Positions 32,470 through 40,498 of a stretch of 64,000 nucleotides of DNA are shown piece by piece; position 1 is the first letter of the stretch, and each line of letters begins with the position of its first letter. The notes under the pieces are model-generated. The model saw only the letters and a list, made by a program, of their open reading frames with translations, was not told the origin of the DNA and ran no database searches. The translations under genes were made by a program, and so were the position numbers. Source of the DNA: Bdellovibrio sp. ArHS (lineage in GTDB: Bacteria > Bdellovibrionota > Bdellovibrionia > Bdellovibrionales > Bdellovibrionaceae). The stretch is from positions 109,631 through 173,630 of the forward strand of contig NZ_JTEV01000012.1 of assembly GCF_000786105.1 (NCBI RefSeq), in the 5' to 3' direction.

Positions 32470-32528
32470 GCCCGGTGAACCACCACAGAACCCGGGCCTA
32501 TTGCCACCTGCCGTTACTCGTTTGCAGG
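32470..32528. promoter_or_regulatory. Two hairpins in the leader of the 32198 gene
   Basis: GCCCGG (32470-32475) pairs with CCGGGC (32492-32497), and CCTGC (32507-32511) pairs with GCAGG (32524-32528). They lie between two small genes with no coding content. On the minus strand there is no U-tract after them, so they are more likely leader structure or processing sites than terminators. Confidence 0.4.
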
Positions 32529-32539
32529 TTGGTTAAAAA

Positions 32540-32719
32540 TTATTTTGTTTTTCGTTTAAAAGAATTTTGAACATCACTATCGCTAGGTCGAACGTCGGCC
32601 ATGTGATAGCGCCACTTCGTTTTGCCGTATTTTCCAGAGTCTTTGGGCTTTATCGGAGAAAGCTTTTTTACTTTCCCGCCGCGCTTCAGAAATTCTTCTA
32701 CTGTTTCTGAGTTCGTCAT
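32540..32719 (-). CDS. 59-residue basic phage protein
   Basis: ATG at 32719 with AAGGAGAG upstream. The sequence TVEEFLKRGGKVKKLSP followed by a basic, Ser/Lys-rich tail is a pattern seen in small phage proteins. pI is clearly high. Function unknown. Confidence 0.65.
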   Translation of the reverse strand: MTNSETVEEFLKRGGKVKKLSPIKPKDSGKYGKTKWRYHMADVRPSDSDVQNSFKRKTK

Positions 32720-32728
32720 GCGCTCTCC

Positions 32729-33013
32729 TTAAATTCCTAAATGTTTCAGAACTTCAAGTTCGGCAGAACATTTCTTTTCAATGACTTCAATCAATCCATT
32801 AATGCTTTTCACATTGTCGATTCTGTCCATTAGACTCGCTTCAATTAATGGTTTTTCACCTAGAAGAATTCGCCAATTATTGTGCTTGTCTTTATCCCAC
32901 TTCAGATTCGAATATTCACCAGCGAGGAAACCAAATGACTTCAAATGTGTTTCCATTTCTCTGATGTAGGCGTTCATTGCATCGAGACGCTTTTTAATCT
33001 CTTCACCTTTCAC
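32729..33013 (-). CDS. Hypothetical helical phage protein
   Basis: 94 residues from GTG (33013), overlapping the replication-gene stop as TAGTG. Charged helices and one DKHNNWRILLGEKPLIEA segment. No family recognised; close coupling suggests a replication-associated role. Confidence 0.5.
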   Translation of the reverse strand: MKGEEIKKRLDAMNAYIREMETHLKSFGFLAGEYSNLKWDKDKHNNWRILLGEKPLIEASLMDRIDNVKSINGLIEVIEKKCSAELEVLKHLGI

Positions 33014-33690
33014 TACGCACTCTCTTTCTGGTTAATTGTTTCCCAGGCATCTTTAATCAAATCGGCCAGACGCTTAACGTCCCAGCTGTCTTCTTGTTTC
33101 AATTTTCGAACGAACGGAATGCCGCCGATGTAGGCGAGACAATCTTTTCGAGATTCACCAAGGAATGCTTCAGCTTGATGATCGGAGGAATATAGGCGAA
33201 CAGCCTGAAGGTAGCGCTCCGCTTCTTTGCGAAAATTCGGAACCTCTTCTTTAACTTTACCTTTACCTATAACTATACCTTTAATTAGTAGAGTGTTTTC
33301 TTGTGTCCCCACTGTGGGGGGACTGTGGCTCTCTTGTGAAATTAAGACTTGGTTGTTGAGGATTGTGAAACCCAAACTTTCCAATGTTTCGCGAGCTTTG
33401 ATTTTGGCAGACCAAGTGTCTTTTGAAGATCCGTACTGAAATTCAAAATACGGAACGATCAAGATTGTATCTTCGTTGATGAAATGAATTTTCTTGCCGA
33501 ACCAGTTTTTTAGATCAACTGGTCCAAACTCGAATCCTACCTGAAATGTTGCTAGCTCATAATCGGGCTTTAAAACGCCCGCACCGTCGCATTCATCGCA
33601 AAGGTATATCCATACTAGCTTTGCTTGATTTGAAAGCGTTCTAAACCACTTTGTTCGCCATTTATTGGCGTCAGTGAACTTCTTAGCCAT
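33013..33690 (-). CDS. Phage replication initiator-like protein
   Basis: 225 residues from the ATG at 33690. The N-terminal 100 residues (ANKWRTKWFRTLSNQAKLVW, CDECDGAGVLKPDYELATFQ) resemble winged-helix phage replication proteins that bind the origin or load a helicase. Then comes a basic linker (KGKVKEEVPNFRKEAERYL) and a helical C-terminus ending IKDAWETINQ. It is near the start of the operon next to att. A role in DNA replication is likely but not proved. Confidence 0.6.
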   Translation of the reverse strand: MAKKFTDANKWRTKWFRTLSNQAKLVWIYLCDECDGAGVLKPDYELATFQVGFEFGPVDLKNWFGKKIHFINEDTILIVPYFEFQYGSSKDTWSAKIKARETLESLGFTILNNQVLISQESHSPPTVGTQENTLLIKGIVIGKGKVKEEVPNFRKEAERYLQAVRLYSSDHQAEAFLGESRKDCLAYIGGIPFVRKLKQEDSWDVKRLADLIKDAWETINQKESA

Positions 33691-33844
33691 GATTAACCCC
33701 AAGCTCACGAAGAGCCTTAATGTGGTAGCTGATTCGATTGCTAATCATGGCCTGCTCTTCGGCGTCGGCCGCTTTGATGAAGTCCCTGCGGAGCTTTTGA
33801 AGCTGCTCCTGAAGCTTTTTGATCTGCCCTGTTGTGCTGGACAT
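33683..33844 (-). CDS. 53-residue coiled-coil protein, first gene of the leftward operon
   Basis: ATG at 33844 with GGAGGGG upstream (a longer in-frame start at 33889 is unlikely). Helical, charged: QIKKLQEQLQKLRRDF. Its stop overlaps the next gene by eight bases. No family recognised. Confidence 0.55.
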   Translation of the reverse strand: MSSTTGQIKKLQEQLQKLRRDFIKAADAEEQAMISNRISYHIKALRELGVNHG

Positions 33845-34083
33845 AACCCCTCCATGAACGTGCTGAAACAACCGCGCGAACCCCTTCAACGCGGTGAAAA
33901 ATTAAAATTCATGGGATGTAATCTAGGTCCATTTTTTAGAACTGGTTTAGAACTGGAACGCAAAAATCCTGATAAAATTTGAGAAATACTGACAGCAAAA
34001 AACAAATGCTTAAACTGTTGTATTTACTGAAAAATCAGAGAAAAGCGCAGCTAATTTAATGACTTACATTTTTAGCTTATGTG
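33845..34083. other. Non-coding att-side arm of the prophage
   Basis: No gene is seen here. It is AT-rich and contains a perfect tandem 11-bp repeat TTTAGAACTGG at 33935-33945 and 33946-33956, about 130 bp from the tRNA fragment. Tandem direct repeats of this length near att are typical integrase arm-binding sites. The promoter of the leftward operon should also lie here. Confidence 0.6.
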
Positions 34084-34131
34084 TCCTTGACATGGAAGAG
34101 GTCACTGGTTCAAGTCCAGTTATTCGCACCA
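34084..34131 (+). other. attR: 3' part of a tRNA gene, probably tRNA-Val(GAC)
   Basis: The sequence has an anticodon loop TTGACAT (34087-34093, anticodon GAC), its 3' stem GGAAG, then a T-arm with ACTGG-TTCAAGT-CCAGT, an acceptor strand TATTCGC, discriminator A and CCA at 34129-34131. No matching 5' half exists upstream: the bases before the anticodon loop pair only over TCC. So this is the duplicated 3' end left by site-specific integration; the complete tRNA should be at the other prophage end. Confidence 0.8.
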
Positions 34132-34806
34132 TTTTTTTCCATACCATCCTGAAATCATAAAAGCTTGAAAAAATCGAACGGGAATTGCAATCCCACTTTG
34201 GCGCAACAGATCCTCTGTTTCTGGCGTTGAAAGCACAGTGAGCATATCCTTCAGTTGCTTCGGAAGTGTCGCTAAAGATTCAGGAGTGGCACCCATCAGA
34301 GCTTGCACCTGCTCCCAGTTCTTTAGCATCAGGGGGAATTGGGCAGAGTTCAGATCAAAGCTGATCTCGGTGTTGATCAGATAACCGCCTTCACGAAGAC
34401 GTGCGGTCATATTTTGATAAAAACCCAAACGCTCGTCTCGCTTTACAAAGTGACCCACGAGAACACTTAAAACAGCGTCGAAGTTTTCGCCATGAGGAAC
34501 ATCTTGAACATATCCATGAATAAGCTCACAGCGATTCAAAACGCCGGCTTGCTCTAGGCGCTCACGGCACACTGCCAACATGCCTTCAGCAGGATCCACT
34601 CCCACAAAGGTCCATTCAGGATAGACCTTTGACAATGACAATATTTCTGCGCCCGTTCCAACACCGACACACAGGATGCGTGCCTGCTTAGGCAAATCCT
34701 GCAAAACTAGTTGAATTAAAAAATGCATAGCCCCTGAAATAGGAGCCAGCTTGCTGTTCTTCTCATCATAGGCCTGCGAGGATTCTTTGGAAAAAAACTG
34801 TGACAT
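34120..34806 (-). CDS. Class I SAM-dependent methyltransferase
   Basis: 228 residues. Motif I is ILCVGVGTGAEI (about 44-55), then acidic post-I VGVDPAEGML (about 69-78), and a later FDAVLSVLVGHF and GYLINTEISFD. This is the usual Rossmann-fold methyltransferase layout, with trans-aconitate- or ubiquinone-type relatives. Substrate unknown. The last four codons overlap the tRNA fragment in the opposite direction, so the two transcripts converge. It is the first host gene after the prophage. Confidence 0.75.
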   Translation of the reverse strand: MSQFFSKESSQAYDEKNSKLAPISGAMHFLIQLVLQDLPKQARILCVGVGTGAEILSLSKVYPEWTFVGVDPAEGMLAVCRERLEQAGVLNRCELIHGYVQDVPHGENFDAVLSVLVGHFVKRDERLGFYQNMTARLREGGYLINTEISFDLNSAQFPLMLKNWEQVQALMGATPESLATLPKQLKDMLTVLSTPETEDLLRQSGIAIPVRFFQAFMISGWYGKKWCE

Positions 34807-34992
34807 GAATTGATCTTAGGCAGGTTGCCAATAAAACAACAAGGAAATTGCTCGGCATTTGCTTCTTTTAGAGCGCGATGAATTTAAAATGTGTATTGCC
34901 TTTAAACAGGACCGAATCAGGACTAAATTGCCTTTCATTTAAGGTCATCTCTTGCCTTGCCGTCGCGGCCATGACATCCTAAGAACTCAGGC

Positions 34993-35670
34993 ATGGCGAA
35001 AATATTACTTATTGAGGACAACCTGACCAATCAACTGGTGGTTAAAGAAACTCTTTCAACCCACGATGTAATATGCGCAAACACACTTAAAGAAGCGACC
35101 TTACATATCACTTCACCTTTTGATTTGGTGATTCTGGATGTGCAACTTCCCGACGGCAGCGGGTTTGATTTTTACATGCATCATCACGCACAACTTCAGG
35201 ACATTCCAGTGATCATCCTCACTGTGCACGGCGAGGTGCACGACAAGGTTATTGGCTTCTCTTTAGGTGCCGAGGATTATGTCACCAAACCTTTTGAGCC
35301 TGTCGAGTTTCGCGCGCGGATTGAAGCCAAACTGCGCAAGAAAAACAAACACAATGAGTCGGCTGTCTTGAAAATCGACGGACTTCATTTTGACCTGACC
35401 ATGCAAAAAATCAGTTGCGAAACCCCGGACCTAACGAAGAATCTCGACACCACTTCTATTGAATTTAAAATTCTTTTGTATCTTGCAAAACACCGCGACA
35501 CCGTCATTACCCGACAGCAGCTTTTAGATCAGGTCTGGGGTGGCAGCACCACGGTCGTCGATCGTGCGATCGACACGCATATGTCGAAACTTCGTAAGAA
35601 GCTTGATGGCACGCCCTGGGAGATAAAATCTGTCTATGGCTCGGGCTATCGGTTCGAAAAACAATCGTAA
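34993..35670 (+). CDS. OmpR/PhoB-family response regulator
   Basis: 225 residues. Receiver domain with acidic pocket E8-D9, phosphorylation site D49 (LVILDVQLPDG), T77 and K99 (VTKPFEP). A winged-helix DNA-binding domain follows (SIEFKILLYLAKHRDTVITR, RAIDTHMSKLRKKLDG, IKSVYGSGYRF). It would bind target promoters when phosphorylated. No histidine kinase is adjacent, so it is an orphan regulator here. Transcribed rightward away from the methyltransferase. Confidence 0.9.
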   Translation: MAKILLIEDNLTNQLVVKETLSTHDVICANTLKEATLHITSPFDLVILDVQLPDGSGFDFYMHHHAQLQDIPVIILTVHGEVHDKVIGFSLGAEDYVTKPFEPVEFRARIEAKLRKKNKHNESAVLKIDGLHFDLTMQKISCETPDLTKNLDTTSIEFKILLYLAKHRDTVITRQQLLDQVWGGSTTVVDRAIDTHMSKLRKKLDGTPWEIKSVYGSGYRFEKQS

Positions 35671-35808
35671 GTATTTGTCGCTAAACATGACCAGCAATTA
35701 TTTGAATGAAAGCTTCGCTGCAAAACGTCCTAAGCGCGTTGACAACCTCCACCCCCTATTCCCATTCGTGATAAAATAAGCTTGTAATTCAACGTTACGG
35801 AGGTGGTT

Positions 35809-36165
35809 ATGAGACAAGCTCTTATCGTAGCAGCTCTCCTTATCCTTCCCCATTTGGTTCAAGGAACCCCTGAAGAACCCGGACTTCCTTTAAATGGTTC
35901 TGCCACGGATGCCATGAAATTAGAAACCCAAAGGGACTTGGTCGACCGCGTGGATCGTCAACCTGCCAGCACAGAACAGGACCCTTCTTTGGTCCCTTGT
36001 CCGCAGGTCAGTTATGAAGGACAAAAAGAGGAACTGGCTCGTTTGGAAAATCACAGTTCAAATTGTCAGCCTGAAGAAGGGGCTATTCAGCAAAATCCCA
36101 ACCCCGATCAAGAGTTTCCTGATGCGGAACAAAACCAATCAGGAACGCCAATTCATCTTCAGTAG
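35809..36165 (+). CDS. Small exported hydrophilic protein
   Basis: 118 residues from the ATG at 35809 (GGAGGTGGTT upstream; GTG at 35803 less likely). A Sec signal (RQALIVAALLILPHLVQG) is followed by an acidic, proline/glutamine-rich, probably disordered mature part with two cysteines. No domain recognised. Ended by a strong terminator. Confidence 0.6.
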   Translation: MRQALIVAALLILPHLVQGTPEEPGLPLNGSATDAMKLETQRDLVDRVDRQPASTEQDPSLVPCPQVSYEGQKEELARLENHSSNCQPEEGAIQQNPNPDQEFPDAEQNQSGTPIHLQ

Positions 36166-36178
36166 CTGAAAATAAAAA

Positions 36179-36203
36179 AGGGAGCTTTGAGGCTCCCTTT
36201 TTT
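36179..36203. terminator. Bidirectional terminator
   Basis: AGGGAGC (36179-36185) pairs with GCTCCCT (36192-36198), loop TTTGAG, followed by TTTTT on the plus strand and preceded by an A-run that becomes TTTTTTATT on the minus strand. It serves the small exported gene (plus) and the protease gene (minus). Confidence 0.85.
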
Positions 36204-36223
36204 ATTTTTGAATCATCGTTCAA

Positions 36224-37093
36224 TTATTTTTTCAAGGCATTCACGATGTAGGAAATATTCGTAACGTCCTCACCACGGCAACCGGCCTCTGTACACTTAT
36301 TAGAAACCGTGCATTGTTTCGTTCTGTCATAAGTGAAATCCTGAGCTCCGCGAACAAGAATACCTACCACTTCATTCGTTCTTGCGTTGAACACCGCAGA
36401 TCCTGAATTTCCACCGTAAGTATCCAGATTCGAAGTGAAGAAAGCTCCTTGTTGAGCGCGCACTTGTGCTCCGTCGGCCACCTTCGTAGGAAGACCTGAT
36501 GGATGGCCGACAACGTAAATAGCATCACCAGGTCGCGCTGGCGTTTGCGCCAAAGTCAAAACGCGGTGACCGCGAACCGGGCGATCCAAACGCACTAAAG
36601 CGTAATCTTGCGCGCCTGTGTATTCACGGGCCACGATTTCTTTACAGCTATAAACATCACTTTCAGACACCGTGTCTGGAGCGGTCTTCGCGTCAGTCAT
36701 TTTGTAACCGAAGACGAAAGCATAACGAGAACAATCGGCGTTGCTGACACAGTGACCGGCTGTTGCGATTAAATCTTCACCCACCAACGAACCTGAGCAG
36801 TTCGCCGCCGCTGGCTGATCGAAGAAAGGCTCACTAGAACATAGATTCATGCTGGTTCCAAAAGAAGATGCCAGAATTTTTATAAGGCCGTTTCCTTGAT
36901 TTTGAATATCGCGAGTGGGAATCAAAGCCACCGTAGAGTCGGCGATTTCGCGAATGTCCGATCTGGTTACTTGGTAGACGTCGACTCGGTTGTCGTCACC
37001 ATAAATAACTTTGGGTGTGATGTTAACAAATCCAACTGAAAACGTTGCTGCAAGCGCGACACTCATTGTCGCTACGAATGAATTCCTTTTCAC
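36224..37093 (-). CDS. Exported trypsin-like serine protease
   Basis: 289 residues. Signal peptide at the start (SVALAATFSVGFV). Catalytic residues are visible as H114 in ATAGHC, D163 in AQDYALVRLD, and S230 in YGGNSGSAV, the chymotrypsin-fold triad. Cysteines (for example C85-C99 and C115-C121 pairs) suggest disulfides. It probably acts in the periplasm or outside the cell, fitting a predatory host that degrades prey. Convergent with the small exported gene. Confidence 0.85.
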   Translation of the reverse strand: MKRNSFVATMSVALAATFSVGFVNITPKVIYGDDNRVDVYQVTRSDIREIADSTVALIPTRDIQNQGNGLIKILASSFGTSMNLCSSEPFFDQPAAANCSGSLVGEDLIATAGHCVSNADCSRYAFVFGYKMTDAKTAPDTVSESDVYSCKEIVAREYTGAQDYALVRLDRPVRGHRVLTLAQTPARPGDAIYVVGHPSGLPTKVADGAQVRAQQGAFFTSNLDTYGGNSGSAVFNARTNEVVGILVRGAQDFTYDRTKQCTVSNKCTEAGCRGEDVTNISYIVNALKK

Positions 37094-37169
37094 TTTTTCC
37101 CCTCTGAATGTTCTTCCTGAACATCCCTCTGTTAAAAAGTCTGAGAAAAGTGAGAGTGAAAGACAAACG

Positions 37170-37604
37170 TTATTTTTTAGTCTTCAGAAGATAATCGAAG
37201 GCGGTCGCGTAGAGTTTGATTTGTTTCAACATCGAATGCAGACCATTGGCGCGGCTAGGAGAAAGGTTTCCTTCGAAGCCCAAAGCTTTCAAAAACTCGG
37301 GAGGTGTCGATAAAATCTCGCTGGGACTTGCTCCGGAATAAACATACAACAAAAGTCCAACCAAACCTTTCACAATCAAAGCATCGCTATCACCTTGAAG
37401 CTGTATTTGACCCTGCTCATTTAAATTTGCAGACAACCAGACTTGTGACTGGCAACCTTTGACGACGTTTTCTTCGGTTTTCAAATTTTCCGGCATTTCC
37501 GGAAGGGCTTTACCCATTTCAATAATTTTTTTATAGCGATCCTCCCACTGATTCAAAGCGGAAAAATCTTGAATTACTTTTTGCTGTCTTTCCTGGATGT
37601 TCAT
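37170..37604 (-). CDS. sufE: SufE-type cysteine desulfurase sulfur acceptor
   Basis: 144 residues. Segments WEDRYKKIIEMGKALP, GCQSQVWL with acceptor Cys51, then DSDALIVKGLVGLLLYVYSG and GLHSMLKQI match SufE. It takes persulfide from a SufS/IscS-type desulfurase for Fe-S assembly. Two bases separate it from the cysteine-rich gene upstream, so they are probably co-transcribed. The desulfurase encoded at 59809 is a possible partner. Confidence 0.92.
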   Translation of the reverse strand: MNIQERQQKVIQDFSALNQWEDRYKKIIEMGKALPEMPENLKTEENVVKGCQSQVWLSANLNEQGQIQLQGDSDALIVKGLVGLLLYVYSGASPSEILSTPPEFLKALGFEGNLSPSRANGLHSMLKQIKLYATAFDYLLKTKK

Positions 37605-37606
37605 AC

Positions 37607-38419
37607 TTATATCACTTTCAAATTCGGCAAGAGGGTAAATAGATCTTCTTCCAAAGACTGACCTTGTTCGCCAATCAGTTCATGAAAAGACTTCTTGTTC
37701 ATATTCATCACGACATCGTGACATTTCTTATAAAAGCCTTCTTGATCTTCGTAGTAACCATTCCAAAGATCTTTCGCTTTAGACTCGGGCAAGACCCAGG
37801 ATTTTTTTTCCGCGGCCGTGCCATCATAGCGATTATGATAGTCCAAAAGCTCCATAATCTGACGTGGCGAAAAATCCAGCATGACGAGTGCTTCTTCCAA
37901 TAAAGCCAGCTCTACAAACCAAAGGTAATTGCTCATCTTTTCCCAGAATTTAATTCCAGCCTTGCCGTAAGAACTTTTACAGAAAAAAGTGGTGCAGACG
38001 ACACCGCGATTTCGCCACACATTGCAGTTTTGTTTTTCCTTGTTGTAGTACGGGCACAACCACTCTTCTTTTTGCCCAAACTCCCCTTCCGTCCGATTAT
38101 TAAAGGCGACCTGGTACTTCACCGGGGCGACCAGACCGATCGGCAGAGCGTACTCGCGGCGGGCCATTTTATCACGAAAAACAGCGTGGGCCTGAGTGGA
38201 GGACTCTTCCTTAAAAAGAGCCCCGACCATGAAGTTGGCCAAAAAAGGATGAAAGGTGCAGCACTTTAAATCTTCGCGGTAGTGAATTTTGCCTTTATGG
38301 CGAGGCCGAGACATCGCGCACGAATCACAGGTGGCTTTGTTCTCCTCTGGTGAAAAATCCAGAATCTCGCGGGGCAAGAGGTTCTCATAAACTCGTGGCA
38401 GTTGGTATTTTAATAACAT
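37607..38419 (-). CDS. Cysteine-rich protein, possible Fe-S or zinc protein
   Basis: 270 residues with grouped cysteines: CDSC (31-34), KCC (53-54), CPYYNKEKQNC and CTTFFC in the middle. This looks like a zinc- or iron-binding protein. Being immediately upstream of sufE fits a cluster-bearing protein, but I do not recognise the family. No signal peptide or membrane span. Confidence 0.6.
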   Translation of the reverse strand: MLLKYQLPRVYENLLPREILDFSPEENKATCDSCAMSRPRHKGKIHYREDLKCCTFHPFLANFMVGALFKEESSTQAHAVFRDKMARREYALPIGLVAPVKYQVAFNNRTEGEFGQKEEWLCPYYNKEKQNCNVWRNRGVVCTTFFCKSSYGKAGIKFWEKMSNYLWFVELALLEEALVMLDFSPRQIMELLDYHNRYDGTAAEKKSWVLPESKAKDLWNGYYEDQEGFYKKCHDVVMNMNKKSFHELIGEQGQSLEEDLFTLLPNLKVI

Positions 38420-38422
38420 TCT

Positions 38423-39229
38423 TTACATTTTCAGGCGACAGCGATCGACCAGTCTTTGTTTTAAAAATTTCATTGTATCAAACCTTTGCAGACTGTCGTC
38501 CCACCGCCATACGAAGGTTTGGCAATTCACGAAATAAGGAAAAGCCACATCGCCTTCATCAGCATAACTGCGCGCCTGCAAAAATTCAGGCACCAGAGAC
38601 TTCACCAAAGTTTCCACAGCGGAATAACTCAAGATACGCTCTTTTTCCAGTTCAAAAGAAATTTCTAAAGGAGTTACAAAACCCGTCTGTCCCTGATGCA
38701 GAATCGCGCTCCATTCGACCCGAGGAGTGTCGTTATAAACAATACGGATGAACTGATGGAATTCAATCCCTTGGTTGGCGTATTCCTGTGCCAACTGCGC
38801 GTAAATATCCGCATCTTGCTCGCCATTGTCGCCGATAAGAATGACTTTGCGGGGACGATATTCTTCCATAAGGCGGCGCAGATGCGTGATTTTATGAACA
38901 TCGCTATCATATTCACTTTTGCCAATATACGTTCCCGCTGGGAAACTTCCGTTTTTAAGAAAGTTTCGGTGCGTGCGCGCCATCAGCCATTCGGGAGCTT
39001 TGGATAAATAAACAAACTGAATGTCTGAGTTTTCTTTGGCGATGGCTTGATAAAGAGCGTTCATTCCCAGAAAACGGCTTTTATCATCAAAGGCATAACG
39101 GGCCGCCGAACTAAAATCCTTTACGTGCGCCAGCTTGATTGTGTCATCAACATCACTCACAAAAAGCGTCTGCGCCGATAGCAGCTGGGAAAAAACAAGA
39201 ATAAAAAGCGCGATAAAATACTTCACCAT
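38423..39229 (-). CDS. Exported App1-type (DUF2183) phosphatase
   Basis: 268 residues. Signal peptide up to about residue 19. The haloacid-dehalogenase-like motif SDVDDTIK (residues 25-32) supplies the Asp nucleophile and a second Asp. Then come VYLSKAPEW (about 73), KITHLRRLMEEYRPRKVILI and IGDNGEQDADIY, all typical of the App1/DUF2183 phosphatidate-phosphatase-like family. It probably removes phosphate from lipids or other substrates in the periplasm. Substrate uncertain. Confidence 0.8.
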   Translation of the reverse strand: MVKYFIALFILVFSQLLSAQTLFVSDVDDTIKLAHVKDFSSAARYAFDDKSRFLGMNALYQAIAKENSDIQFVYLSKAPEWLMARTHRNFLKNGSFPAGTYIGKSEYDSDVHKITHLRRLMEEYRPRKVILIGDNGEQDADIYAQLAQEYANQGIEFHQFIRIVYNDTPRVEWSAILHQGQTGFVTPLEISFELEKERILSYSAVETLVKSLVPEFLQARSYADEGDVAFPYFVNCQTFVWRWDDSLQRFDTMKFLKQRLVDRCRLKM

Positions 39230-39235
39230 ATCTCC

Positions 39236-39706
39236 TTAAATTCCGGACTCGTCATACCACATCACGAAACGCTCAGGTGTGGCGTGAATAGCAAAAGTTT
39301 GCGCCTCATCTTTGTAGGTAAAAAGCCCCTGCTCAGAATGAAATTGCGCAAACAACGCCTGGGCCTCCGCACCACGCACTTCAAAATGGGCTTTGCCGGG
39401 TCCGATGCGAGCCACGTTGGACTTGTGGATGTAAATGGAACATTGATAGTTATTCTCGCCTTTTTTAGCGCAGATGAAGTTAAGTACTTTTTGTGGGGCC
39501 TCTAAAGCCTTTCCGCGTCCTAAGATGGAGTCTTGCTCGGGACGATCCATCGCCAGAAATAGTTCCTGAGGCGAGCCATCGACGGTGCCGTCGTAGCTGA
39601 CAGATGCAATATTGATGATCATCTGCATTCCCAGGTATTGCCCGCGGGTGACCGCCATCGAACTGGAAACACTGAGGCTGATTAGTGCAAATAGTAATGC
39701 TCTCAT
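39236..39706 (-). CDS. Small exported protein, unknown
   Basis: 156 residues with a signal peptide (RALLFALISLSVSSSMA). The mature part is mixed with one pair of cysteines (FICAKKGENNYQCS), which may be disulfide-bonded. Six bases upstream of the App1-type gene, so co-transcribed. No domain recognised. Confidence 0.6.
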   Translation of the reverse strand: MRALLFALISLSVSSSMAVTRGQYLGMQMIINIASVSYDGTVDGSPQELFLAMDRPEQDSILGRGKALEAPQKVLNFICAKKGENNYQCSIYIHKSNVARIGPGKAHFEVRGAEAQALFAQFHSEQGLFTYKDEAQTFAIHATPERFVMWYDESGI

Positions 39707-39804
39707 ACGATACGTCCTTACTTGATTTTTAGGGCTTTGGCGATGTCTAAAGTTTATTCAGACGCCTTCCTAAGCCTGTCACTGTTAGCTGGCTACGAGG
39801 ACCT

Positions 39805-39833
39805 TTTAAAGGTTCCCAAAATGAGACTATAAT
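39805..39833 (+). promoter_or_regulatory. Promoter candidate for the 39947 gene
   Basis: A perfect -10 TATAAT (39828-39833) with a weak -35 TTTAAA (39805-39810), 17 bases apart. It would start transcription near 39840, giving a leader of about 105 bases to the small exported gene. No other features seen in the gap. Confidence 0.5.
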
Positions 39834-39946
39834 CCTTTGTAATATTCAACACTTATATCGGCTCACCATGAAACACCATGTAAATCCATGGCCCACCGCT
39901 TGCTCTTCTAAAAAACAACGACTGCAACCCCCAACGGAGGGAACTT

Positions 39947-40210
39947 ATGAAAACACTTCTAACCATCGCCATCCTGGCTTTCTCTTGCACTTCATTTGCT
40001 TGGAAAAGCTCAGAGGCTCCGTCTAAAGAATATGTTTTCAAATACAAATTGGCCGGTCAGTCCCTGGAAATCAAAAGAGCCGCAGCCAGCTATGAGGATG
40101 CCTACGAGCAAGCCGCTCAGCAGTGCTTTAACTTCTATAAAGGCAAAGGCCCGGTTGCTGAAGAACGCGGCTTAGATATCATCGACGTTTGCGCAAACCC
40201 ACGCTCTTAA
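39947..40210 (+). CDS. Small exported protein
   Basis: 87 residues with a Sec signal (KTLLTIAILAFSCTSFA) and a mature part rich in Ala/Lys with YEDAYEQAAQQCFNFYKG and two cysteines. GGAGGG precedes the ATG. No domain recognised. Confidence 0.65.
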   Translation: MKTLLTIAILAFSCTSFAWKSSEAPSKEYVFKYKLAGQSLEIKRAAASYEDAYEQAAQQCFNFYKGKGPVAEERGLDIIDVCANPRS

Positions 40211-40259
40211 GACTTTTGACAAGCAGCATAAGTTCTTTGATTCCGTCTTTCCCTTCTGG

Positions 40260-40298
40260 CCGCTCCTCGCTTATATTAGAGCCTTATCTAAGGAGCGG
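40260..40298 (+). promoter_or_regulatory. Inverted repeat covering the ribosome site of the 40304 gene
   Basis: CCGCTCCT (40260-40267) and AGGAGCGG (40291-40298) are perfect inverted repeats 23 bases apart; the second arm contains the AAGGAG ribosome site. If the transcript starts upstream, translation could be masked. A TATATT (40272-40277) inside the loop might instead be the -10 box, which would remove the first arm from the mRNA. Confidence 0.35.
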
Positions 40299-40303
40299 TT
40301 TTC

Positions 40304-40498
40304 ATGGGAGTTCTAAAAGCCATCGGCGATTTTTTATTCGGTAAAGATCCTGATATTTTCGACGAAAAAGGAAATGTTTCACACAAACTTCCTAAAAAGA
40401 AATGGGAAGCTTGGCACAATCGTACAAAAACAGATCCACAGTACAACTGGCGCAATCACACCGGCATCACCGGTGCGACGAAAAAGAAAAATAACTAA
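40304..40498 (+). CDS. Small soluble protein, unknown
   Basis: 64 residues, starting GVLKAIGDFLFGKDPDIFD, then lysine-rich and tryptophan-containing (KKWEAWHNRTKTDPQYNWRN). Likely cytoplasmic. AAGGAGCGG precedes the ATG. It ends four bases into the converging glnD gene. No family recognised. Confidence 0.6.
   Translation: MGVLKAIGDFLFGKDPDIFDEKGNVSHKLPKKKWEAWHNRTKTDPQYNWRNHTGITGATKKKNN

Larger units (their letters stand above)
1..34131. mobile_element. Prophage, podovirus-like (right part; left end outside window)
   Basis: The segment contains a temperate-phage immunity region (Cro-like gene and XRE repressor), a recT-type recombinase, a replication-initiator-like gene, endolysin, terminase, portal, scaffold, capsid and a podovirus-style adaptor/nozzle/internal-protein block, nearly all on the minus strand in contiguous overlapping genes. 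No tail-tube, sheath or tape-measure gene is recognisable, which fits a short-tailed phage. The right border is set by a tRNA 3' fragment ending at 34131, after which host-type genes begin. The left border, complete tRNA and integrase are not in the window. Virion genes look intact, so the element could be functional; that is inference. Confidence 0.93.

Noticed and set aside
34040..34131. Complete tRNA gene at the prophage border
   Set aside because: Only the 3' half folds; no D-arm or 5' acceptor strand is present upstream, so it is an att fragment.
35735..35775. TTGACA-like -35 box upstream of the 35809 gene
   Set aside because: TTGACA is present but no -10 box lies at 16-18 bases; the nearest TAAAAT is about 27 bases away.
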